Of a stretch of DNA of 64,000 bases, positions 56,400 through 64,000 are shown in pieces. Location of the stretch: assembly GCA_021399435.1 (NCBI GenBank), contig JAJTUP010000048.1, positions 372,001 to 436,000 of the forward strand, read 5' to 3'. Position 1 is the stretch's first letter. Every line of letters starts with the position of its first letter. Origin of the DNA: Diaporthe sp. PMI_573. Its lineage: Eukaryota > Ascomycota > Sordariomycetes > Diaporthales > Diaporthaceae. Below the pieces are notes generated by a model. That model did no database searches. It was not told the DNA's origin and worked only from the letters and a program-made list of their open reading frames with translations. Both the position numbers and the translations under genes were made by a program.

Positions 56400-58175
56400 T
56401 CAACCCCGCAGAAACGTTTTGAAGACCGGCGAGTCGGTGCAGTCGACCCACGGGTAGCCTATCTCTTTGAGAAATTTCTCAAGTTCTCCCACCTCCTGGT
56501 CAGGGCAGAGAATGCCAGCTAGAATCTTGGCCATGTCACCCCCGGAGTTGCGGTACTGGAACAGGCTGATGTTATATTTGGGTCGCAGGGTGTTGAGGAA
56601 CTTGTCGAGGGCTCCTGGCCTTTCTGGAAAGTTGAACATGTAGAGGCGCTCGTCCGGCACATTGGAGATGCCACCTACCAAGTATCGAATATGGCTCTTG
56701 GCAAGCTCGTCTCCGGAGAGGTCGGTGACGGAAAAGTGGCCATTCTCTTCGCTGCTGATTGAGTCGATGCGATGCAAGAGACCTTGCAGCTCCTGTGTGC
56801 GCTGAGATGCCGGTGCCGTCAGACTCAGGCCGAGCAACACGTTGGCGCCCGAGGACGCAGCGTACCGGTAGCTGAACTCGGTGACGGCATGGGGAAGGAT
56901 GGCACTGATGAGCTTGGCGAAAGACCTTGGCTTCTCAGGAATGTGGCAGGCTAGCAATACCTCCCTGCCCGCGCCGACATCAGCTCGCTCGGCTACGAAG
57001 CGGAGGCGGTCGAAATTCATGTTTGCACCACTGGTGACGGCGACGAGGGACCGGGCCGGGTCGCTTGAGGGGTGGGAGGCAACCCACTTCTTCAAGCCGG
57101 CCACGGCCAGAGCACCGGCGGGCTCGACAATAGACCGCGTGTCCTCGAAGACGTCCTTGATGGCGGCGCAAGTCTCATCGGTGGAGACCAGGACGACCTC
57201 ATCAACGACCTCCTGGCAGATGCGGAAGGTTTCCTCTCCAACCTGCTTGACAGCGGCGCCGTCTGCGAACAGGCCGACCCGGTCGAGCACAACCCGCTCT
57301 CCCTTGGCGAGTGACCTTGTCAGGGCGTCCGCATCATACGTCTCGACGCCGATGACCTTGACGTGAGGGGCGATACGCTTCACGTAGACGCCGACGCCGG
57401 CCAGGAGGCCGCCACCGCCGACGCAGCAGAAGATGGCCTCGAGTTTCTGCAGGTTCGTCTGGCGGAGCAGCTCCATGCCGATGGTGCCCTGGCCAGCGAT
57501 GACGTAGGGGTCGTCGAAGGGAGGGATGTTGATGAGGCCGTCTTGTTGTTCCCTCCGTGCACACTCCTCCTTGGCGGCGTCGAAGTCGGGGCCGTGCAGG
57601 ACGACGTGGCCACCCATGCGGGAAACGTTGAGGTGCTTGATGCTTGGAGTCCCCTCGGGCATGATGATGGTGGCAGGGATCTTGAGCTTCCGGGCCGAGT
57701 AGGCGACGCCTTGGGCGTGGTTGCCGGCGCTGCAGCAGATGACACCCCTCCAGCTCTGGGCAGGCTCGAGATGAGCCATCTTGTTGTATGCGCCGCGCAG
57801 CTTGAAGCTGAAGACAGGGTGCTCGTCCTCGCGCTTGAGCAGGACATTACACTCAAGGCGGTTGCTGAGGTTCACGGCCGGGGCGAGCGAAGTCTCCTGG
57901 CAAGCCTCGTAGACCTTGGAGGTCAGGATGAGCCGCAGGTAGTCCGGGTGACCGTTGGGAAGTATGAACTCCGGCGGCACAATCTTCCTGATTCGAGCGT
58001 TTCTTTCTTCTGGCGGCGGTGATGGAGCGCCAGGCGGCGTGGGGTTGGCCGTGTACTCGGTCAACGACAGACCCGTCATGCTGGGTGTCCTCGCCGTGTG
58101 GCCGTTGCCGTTGCCGTCGCCGCTCTCGGCATGGCCGTTGACGCCGTTGGCGGTCGGTTGCTCAGTCGCCGGCAT
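56400..58175 (-). CDS. ILV1: Threonine deaminase (threonine dehydratase)
   Basis: One uninterrupted exon, 591 residues. The PLP lysine is Lys125 in [13 protein letters not shown]; the [14 protein letters not shown] motif and the glycine loop [13 protein letters not shown] bind cofactor phosphate. The C-terminal 180 residues form the two ACT-like regulatory modules ([17 protein letters not shown] and [17 protein letters not shown]), which sense isoleucine and valine. The enzyme deaminates threonine to 2-oxobutanoate, the first step of isoleucine synthesis, in the mitochondrion. The N-terminus (1-60) is polar and Asn/Gly-rich rather than a typical basic presequence, so import is assumed from the family. 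The catalytic and regulatory parts are both complete. The gene is divergent from RCF1 across 566 bases. Confidence 0.97.
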   Translation of the reverse strand: MPATEQPTANGVNGHAESGDGNGNGHTARTPSMTGLSLTEYTANPTPPGAPSPPPEERNARIRKIVPPEFILPNGHPDYLRLILTSKVYEACQETSLAPAVNLSNRLECNVLLKREDEHPVFSFKLRGAYNKMAHLEPAQSWRGVICCSAGNHAQGVAYSARKLKIPATIIMPEGTPSIKHLNVSRMGGHVVLHGPDFDAAKEECARREQQDGLINIPPFDDPYVIAGQGTIGMELLRQTNLQKLEAIFCCVGGGGLLAGVGVYVKRIAPHVKVIGVETYDADALTRSLAKGERVVLDRVGLFADGAAVKQVGEETFRICQEVVDEVVLVSTDETCAAIKDVFEDTRSIVEPAGALAVAGLKKWVASHPSSDPARSLVAVTSGANMNFDRLRFVAERADVGAGREVLLACHIPEKPRSFAKLISAILPHAVTEFSYRYAASSGANVLLGLSLTAPASQRTQELQGLLHRIDSISSEENGHFSVTDLSGDELAKSHIRYLVGGISNVPDERLYMFNFPERPGALDKFLNTLRPKYNISLFQYRNSGGDMAKILAGILCPDQEVGELEKFLKEIGYPWVDCTDSPVFKTFLRG

Positions 58176-58741
58176 TGCTTGCTCTCCTCAGGTTCGTCGG
58201 GTTTGCAACGCAACGGGTGAGTGACCAAGTAAGCGAGCACTCAGAGTGAGAGAGTGAGAGGGCACCTGTGCTGGTTTGGCTGGTGGGTAATCGGGCGGAA
58301 GGGTGAGTCAACCTGTGGATGAATCGTCGTCCATGCCCTCCCTGGTATGGAGCTACCTTGGGTACAGTACTTGTGAACCTACTGACTATGGAGAGGCTTG
58401 CCTGGTCCCTGTGGTTGGTGGTTGAAAAAGTTAACAAGCGTGGGGCGGGGCACAGTGCCAAGCTCGTCCGTTCTACCTGGTCTAGATTTCAGGGTACCTA
58501 AGGTACATTGTCTAGGCTAGAACTTGCACACCCAAAAATCCATGGCATCATGACCTCTCCCGACACATCCTCAGCTCCCGGCCCCCCGCCTCTTGCACTC
58601 CCACCACCACAACAACAGCTCTCATCAGCACGCGTGCTGCAATAACTGAATCACCCCCTCGGACCAAGTCGCCTCTGGCCATACCTGAACGCCACCGGGC
58701 CCAAGCACACCCCGCTACGCTGCGCTGCGTTGCATTACATC
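58176..58741. promoter_or_regulatory. Divergent promoter of ILV1 and RCF1
   Basis: 566 bases between start codons of two nuclear genes for mitochondrial proteins. It holds a GAGTGAGAGAGTGAGAG repeat (58243-58259) near the ILV1 side. No Gcn4-type TGACTCA was confirmed, though TGAGTCA is present at 58302-58308. Confidence 0.5.
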
Positions 58742-59552
58742 ATGACCAGCCCTGTATCCGGCCGGCCACTGCCTTCGTCCTTCGACGAGAACGAGTGAGC
58801 CCATTGCGTCTCTCTCGCAACCGTTTGCGACCTTTGGCTGACAGGCCTGTGATTTCCTCCAGGGAGTTTTACAATGAAAGCGGTCTCCAGAAGGTCTTGG
58901 GCCGCATGAAGCGCGAGCCTCTCGTGCCCCTCGGTATGCTCGCACCTACCTGCCTGCCATCCATCCTGCCCTCTCATCTGCCCTGCTTCCTGTGGTCGGC
59001 GACCTGACAGTGGGTTCAATCTCGTCTTTAGGATGCCTTCTCACCGTCGCTGCCTTTACCAACGCCTACCGTGCCATGCGAAAGGGGGACCACAATCAAG
59101 TTCAGCGCATGTTTCGAGCACGTGTCATAGCCCAGGGCTTCACCGTCGCCGCCATGGTCGCTGGCGGTCTGTATTTCGGCGCTGAACGACATAAAGAACG
59201 CGAGAACTGGAAGCTGCAAGAGCAAGAGAAGGCCGAGGAAAAGCGCCAGAAGTGGATCCGAGAGCTCGAGGCTCGCGATGACGAGGAAAAGGAGTTGAAG
59301 GCCATGATGAACAAACGGCGCGAGAAGAAGAAGACTGCTGAGGTAGAAGCCGCACGTGACAACTTCCGCGCCGCTGAGGCCAAGAGACTGGGTCAGGAGG
59401 TCACGCCGGCACCGCATAAAGAAGTCAGCAACCAGACGTCGACTTGGGGTTTGGGGTGGCTCGGCCGGTCGAGGGATTCCGAGGCCAGTGGTGAGCCCAA
59501 GGACAGGCCAACATCAGATCACAAGTCTGGTCCTGACAAACCAGTCAACTAG
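58742..59552 (+). CDS. RCF1: Respiratory supercomplex factor 1 (HIG1 domain)
   Basis: Three exons, 58742-58794, 58863-58933 and 59032-59552, give 214 residues; all introns are canonical and in phase. The HIG1 domain covers about 20-92, with two hydrophobic helices (GCLLTVAAFTNAYRAM and VIAQGFTVAAMVAGGLYFGA). The family motif Q-x3-R-x-R-x3-Q is exact at Gln66, Arg70, Arg72 and Gln76. The long charged C-terminal coil (about 95-160, EKAEEKRQKWIRELEA) is typical of fungal Rcf1 proteins. The protein sits in the mitochondrial inner membrane and helps build or stabilise the complex III-IV supercomplex and cytochrome oxidase. The C-terminal 45 residues are variable. The gene borders the AT-rich block that starts directly after its stop codon. 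Confidence 0.95.
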
Positions 59553-60581
59553 CAAGACTGTGTTTCAGAGTAGCTACTACAGTATTATAAAACAGTCTAG
59601 TAATGTAAATACATAAAAGTTATATAAAGAAAATTTTGATTATAAATCTATATTAGATTACTCTTTAAATAATTATGTTTATATCTTTAAAAAGGCTAAT
59701 ATAAGGCTTATTAAATATTAAAAAGCTAAAAAAAAAATACGTATAGCTTAAAGAAATATTTAGTATTAAATTTTTTTAGATAATAATTGTAACAATATGG
59801 AGCTTATATGCCGCTATGGAATATAACAACTTTAGTTATTAATTCTAGTCTTTTGACGGAGCGGTAAAATTTACTAATAGTAATTTTTTTTTTTTTTTTT
59901 AATAATTAAAGAAAAAGAAAAAGAAAAATAACTAATAAGTAAAATAACTAATAATATTAAAGAAGTAGTCTATAGTACATTATCTAAATATTATTAGTTA
60001 AGTATTTATATACATATACAAATAGATTTGGTAATAGTTGGTTATCTGCTCTATTAGTTAACTATACTAAAACATTTAGGTATAGATATAGTCTACTGCT
60101 AACTAAGTACTATGAAAGCTAGTTATCGGCCAATAATGCCTATTTTTATACTGGCGGTCTTTTATTTATAGTTTTAGCCTTCTAAAAATCATTTTCCCTT
60201 TTTCCTCCAGGCTAGAGTTAAACTTATACTCTTAACATTACTATCTTTATACATATTATATCATACTATTATATTATATTACTGTTAAATAAAGGCACCG
60301 GTTATAATTATTTTCTATTATCTAGAATACCTAGTCTATATATTTTCTAAGGGTCTATACTTTTCTAAAGTTAAAACTACTATAAGCATTTCCCATATAA
60401 ATTATCCAAATTATATAATTCTGACAGCTTTTTTTTCTTGTCTTTACTATATAAAGAAGCCGTTTTTAATATATTTATAGGCTTATACTTCTACTATTTA
60501 TTATATACTAGATAAATAAAAATATAAAATTTTACCTTTTTATTAAATTATAGACTTGCTAATATAATTATAATATATATA
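59553..60581. repeat. AT-rich block, RIP-like, no gene
   Basis: Sharp change to AT-rich, TA-rich sequence with few C or G. It includes a T-run at 59886-59901 and GAAAAAGAAAAAGAAAAA at 59910-59927. No frame of length. It is probably heavily mutated repeat DNA; its family is no longer visible. Confidence 0.6.
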
Positions 60582-60784
60582 ACGTGGTTCACCAGTCAAC
60601 CATCATTATCACATACCCACCACTTTTAACCAAATCTACCAACTTTAACCAACCCTAGCACCCACTAAGGGCAAGCAAATAAGTAAAAGTTAGCACCAAT
60701 TAGTACCAACTAGTCCCAATTACTTATTTTCAATTAATTCGGTCAATTTAGAGTTATTAATAATACTACAGTACCAGTCCGAAG
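60582..60784 (+). repeat. Left terminal inverted repeat of the pogo element
   Basis: 203 bases beginning ACGTGGTTCACCAGTC and ending CCAGTCCGAAG. It matches the reverse complement of 62705-62906. Confidence 0.9.
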
Positions 60785-60899
60785 TAGACAACTTTTAGTA
60801 GGAAAATCAGCTTCCCCACTAAAATAAAGCATTTCAGCCATGTAAGATCAACCTCAATCTACACCAGCCAGACCAACTATTTAGGCAGTCCGCCACAAA

Positions 60900-62600
60900 C
60901 TACTTCAAAATATACTATTATTTACTCAGAATCTAAATAACTAGCCTCTTCTACATCTTCCTCACAAGTTCTCGCATTATGCCCAGTCTTGCCACAGTTA
61001 CCACATCATTGTTTAGACAGTCTGCCGCGGACCACCTCATCAGTACCACTAACCATTTCACTAGCTAGCCACTTCCCCTTCTCTTTTTCTTCAATTATCA
61101 CCTAGGATTCCTCAATACTAAGTACTCCTCCAAGCTATACTCGGCTCCGTTTAGCCCTCTAGCATTTAGCAAGGCCAATATTAGCCTTCTCAAGAGTACA
61201 AACCCGATCATTCAAAAGAGTAATCTCATACACCATTACTTATACACCCTTTGTAAACTTCTCAACTACCTAGAGAATTAGTATAGGGGAGCTGCCCTAA
61301 TAGGTAGATATCCTACCCTTAATAAAACTTAATTACTAGACAGTCTAGCAGGTATTAGATAGTATTTATGATTCCCATTTAGATAATAATACAGGGAGGG
61401 ATTGTACTAGAGTTTATAGGTAGACATCCAGCTTGGAAATAACAGAATCTAGGTCCTATAGAGAAATCCCAGCTCCTCTAAACCCAGATTTCATGTTTTC
61501 TTCCATAAAGATCTTATCATAGGCTACCTTAAATATAATAAAGAACTCAGACTTGGTGATGTGGTTAATAGAGGCCTAGATAAACAAATTGATCTCATTA
61601 CTATATATACGCTTTAATAGTAAGTATAATATAACATCCAATGGCTAGAGTAGATGAGATGAATATAGCAGCATACTAATAAGGATAATGTTGTTTATCT
61701 TATAGTACTACTTAAACTCTGCTAAGACATAGCTCTCATAGCCATTAAGGATAAGCATCCGGTACACACCCTTTGTCTATTACTTTATATACTTATCAAA
61801 GTACTGAATCTATTCAAGACTAGTTACATTATCTATCCACCTATTTAGAGTAAGCTTAATAATCTAGCTTGGTAGGAAGCCTAACTCTATTATCTAGTTA
61901 ACAAGGTAGTAGGTACCTTAGATAATCACAAACGGCAGGATACACCAGCCCTTCACATTAATACATTCAATAACTATTACCCATTCCTGGTTTCCAGGCT
62001 ATATAGATTTAGCCTTTCTATGTTGATCAGAACGTATAATAACTATTAACACGGTTATTACGCCCATCATAAAGCCGGTCTCATCAAAGTTATACAGGTC
62101 GTCATCTATAATACCATACTTAGCCATCATATTACAGAGTAAGCGGAACCAGTTCCTAATAACCTCTAGATCTTTATAAAGGGCCCTCTAGTAATCATAA
62201 GGCTAATTAAATCTAGTTTTCAAGCTTAGTTATATATCCACGAAGCATCATACCTAGTTCTTGCTAACCGGCTTACCATCACACGATGCTAGTAGGAGGT
62301 TGGCCATATCTTCCATACCAAAAAGTCACATTAGAAATCCTCATACATCTTACTCAATGATGTATCGAATAAGTATTTACTCTTTAATTTAGTCAAGTTT
62401 ATACTTCTCAACGCGTGATTCTTCACGATATAGTTGGTTGTTTATCCTATCACGTAGGGTAGTTCTAGGAATACTAAAGATCTAAGCAGCCTAAGCTATA
62501 TTTAAGGGTTTCTTTTAATTTTTTTTAAAATTCTTAATTACCTGAAGTACTAGTTGGATTTTATCTTCTTTTGAGTAGATTAGTATTATAGATGTTGATT
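60900..62600 (-). pseudogene. Broken DDE transposase of the pogo element
   Basis: Minus-strand reading pieces, in order from the right: a helix-turn-helix like part (FSIPRTTLRDRI), the catalytic stretch DLYNFDETGFMMGV near 62060-62105, INVKGWCILPFVI, and near the end the zinc knuckle CGNCGKTGHNARTC. Several in-frame stops are explained by C-to-T change (for example a stop where I expect Gln before PGN). No intact frame over 100 codons remains, so it cannot be functional. Limits are approximate. Confidence 0.8.
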
Positions 62601-62704
62601 TCTAGCATATTAAATATTTAAGTAGGTAGAGTAATGCGTGACTAATGCGAAAAATGGGGACGCGATCTACACTAACAACATACCTGCCCACCAAAACCTT
62701 AAAT

Positions 62705-62906
62705 CTTCAGACTGGCACTACAATACTACCACAACTCCAAATTAACTAAATCAATTAAAAATAAGTAATTAGGACCAGTTGGTACTAATTAGTACCAACT
62801 TTTACTTATTTACTTGCCCTTAGTGGGTGCTAGGGTTGGTTAAAGTTAGTAGATTTAATTAAAAGTAGCGGGTATATAATAATGACGGCTGACTAGTGAA
62901 CCACGT
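62705..62906 (-). repeat. Right terminal inverted repeat of the pogo element
   Basis: Reverse complement begins ACGTGGTTCACTAGTC. Against the left copy the visible differences are transitions and one gap. Confidence 0.9.
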
Positions 62907-63254
62907 TATAATAATTTTACTAAACCTTTATAAAGTTTAGTAGATAACCCATAGGGTTTATATTAGTAATATAGTATAGAGATAATATTTAGCTACTTTA
63001 TATAAGATATAATTAATATCTAAGTATAATTACTAGCTATACGGCTATCTAGTTATTAGACTAAATACTTAAATTAACAACTAAAGAATCTCGTTCTATA
63101 AAAGCTATCTACTATAATAATAACTATATCCTTATATATTCTAACTCTTTAGTAGCTTACTAGCTTATAAGATAAGTGTTATAAACCAACACACTGGCGC
63201 CCAGAGGGCCCGTTTAAATAACTCAGACAACCCGAGTCAAATGCCATAATAACA
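62907..63254. repeat. AT-rich flank of the transposon
   Basis: Same RIP-like composition as 59553-60581. GC returns partly from about 63185. No gene is seen. Confidence 0.5.
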
Positions 63255-63311
63255 GTATAGAACAGGTGACGTTGACACCTAAATATAAGCTCTCTAGAGT
63301 AGCTGCCAAGA
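63255..63311 (+). repeat. 57-base direct repeat, copy 1
   Basis: Begins GTATAGAACAGGTGACGTTG and ends GTAGCTGCCAAGA. It differs from copy 2 (63645-63701) at three positions, all A/G transitions. Confidence 0.85.
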
Positions 63312-63324
63312 GCAGCATGTTGCT

Positions 63325-63432
63325 TTTAGTGGTTATTTCTAGTGTAGCGGCTATTTCGTTCAACAGGTTATGAGTCCTTGCTCCTTGCATGTTACACGCA
63401 AAGCCCCTGAGTTCGACCCCCGCCCACACCTT
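63325..63432 (+). other. tRNA-like stretch with a Pol III B-box-like string
   Basis: TAGTGTAGCGGCTA resembles a D arm, and GTTCGACCC (63410-63418) fits the B-box consensus. An arm TTGC..GCAA lies between them. Acceptor and T-stem pairing are poor, so this is not a normal tRNA. It may be a decayed tRNA or a tRNA-derived SINE head. Confidence 0.25.
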
Positions 63433-63644
63433 TATTTCTTGCAGCAGTATCCGAGACCCCGCAGCTACCAGTCAGGCGAGAGAACCTAGCTTCTAAACAA
63501 TATCAGAATAAACAGAAACAACCATCTGTTCGTAAGCTTAGTCTCACAGTAAGTTAGCTAGCAACTTACAGCACTTTTCAGTATACTTAGGTTAACAAGC
63601 TTATTTCCAGCATCTGGGCTCACTGGAATAACGCTTGAGAAGGG

Positions 63645-63701
63645 GTATAGAACAAGTAACGTTGACACCTAAATATAAGCTCTCTGGAGTAGCTGCCAAG
63701 A
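63645..63701 (+). repeat. 57-base direct repeat, copy 2
   Basis: Copy of 63255-63311 starting 390 bases downstream. It ends exactly where the TGTCACGACC string begins. Confidence 0.85.
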
Positions 63702-64000
63702 TGTCACGACCCTGACAGAAATAGGACCAACGGTTGGTTCTGCAAAAGAACAACCCCACTAGGCCAGCACACCGGCCAAACAAACGGCACAAGGAACCAA
63801 GCTAATAATCACGTGATCGCTAATTAGATAGGATAGATCAATTGGAGCGACAATTGATCCCAGCGATCCAACACCAAAGAGCGACAGGAGCGACCAGCGC
63901 TCCCGACGCTCCCCCATACTAGATCGCCAGGAGCAACCAGCGCTCCCGGCAAGCCTCACTAAAGAAATAAACATATAAGGATACACTTATTACTAGATAG
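63702..64000 (+). mobile_element. Possible start of an LTR, cut by the window edge
   Basis: Begins TGTCACGACCCTGACAG, which resembles the ends of some fungal LTR retrotransposons. It holds two near-identical copies of CAGGAGCGACCAGCGCTCCC (63885 and 63929) that differ by a G/A transition and contain an AGCGCT palindrome. The other end lies beyond the window, so identity as an LTR is a guess. Confidence 0.3.

Larger units (their letters stand above)
60582..62906 (-). mobile_element. Tc1/mariner-superfamily pogo-class (Fot1-like) transposon, RIP-mutated
   Basis: A complete element of 2,325 bases bounded by terminal inverted repeats of 203 and 202 bases beginning ACGTGGTTCAC. The two repeats differ almost only by C/T or A/G changes plus one single-base gap, a hallmark of RIP. 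TA flanks both ends, as expected for the TA target-site duplication. The coding direction is minus. The protein is recognisable only in pieces: an HTH-like part near the right end, the catalytic NFDETG signature near 62090, a PGN-EWV stretch, and a CCHC zinc knuckle near 60990. Many codons have become stops. It is therefore a dead copy of a pogo DNA transposon. Confidence 0.9.

Noticed and set aside
1..64000. Search for a CRISPR array, biosynthetic cluster or multi-gene defence system
   Set aside because: No regularly spaced repeats and no NRPS, PKS, terpene-cyclase or NLR-type genes were found. ERG9 stands alone as a primary sterol gene.

Overview
The window looks like nuclear DNA of a filamentous ascomycete (Pezizomycotina, most likely a Sordariomycete). 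Genes are GC-rich and separated by long non-coding gaps. Most carry one to seven short introns with GT..AG borders. The proteins are typical of this group: ERG9, ILV1, RCF1, RPS2, GPI14, an NBS1 orthologue, a GPR1/FUN34 acetate transporter, a WSC protein and a GH43 enzyme. The right end drops into AT-rich DNA full of transition mutations, which is the signature of repeat-induced point mutation (RIP). The species is not identified. All exon joins below were worked out by eye from splice sites and reading frame, without transcript data.

Layout. 0-9.4 kb: a six-helix membrane protein of unknown function, a possible small gene, the TRAX gene and GPI14 (divergent pair) and an F-box gene. 9.4-13.5 kb: a gene-free interval rich in simple repeats. 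13.5-20 kb: a secreted subtilisin-type protease and a large GCK-family Ste20-like kinase with three families of internal repeats in its tail. 21.8-26.7 kb: squalene synthase (ERG9), divergent from a UDP-rhamnose-type epimerase/reductase. The space between them holds a cluster of ACCTAGGT palindromes. 27.9-38.1 kb: a DnaJ protein, the NBS1 orthologue, a cytochrome b5-domain protein and a disordered coiled-coil protein with FFYA motifs. 40.6-46.4 kb: an intron-containing tRNA-Thr, a beta-carbonic anhydrase with a GC-AG intron and a GPR1/FUN34/YaaH transporter. 47.9-59.6 kb: a long WSC protein, RPS2, a GH43 arabinofuranosidase-like gene with many exons, ILV1 and RCF1. 59.6-64 kb: an AT-rich block with a complete but mutated pogo-class DNA transposon (about 2.3 kb, terminal inverted repeats of about 200 bp), 57-base direct repeats and what may be the start of an LTR.

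Function. No biosynthetic cluster, defence island or other multi-gene system is visible. The genes are mainly housekeeping: sterol synthesis, isoleucine synthesis, GPI-anchor synthesis, respiration, translation, DNA repair and CO2 hydration. A few are secreted or surface proteins (protease, GH43, WSC protein). The most unusual items are the near-perfect 15-base duplication inside the tRNA intron, the triplicated motifs in the kinase tail, the WSC protein with paired Cys-rich modules, the ACCTAGGT-rich promoter and the RIP-mutated transposon.
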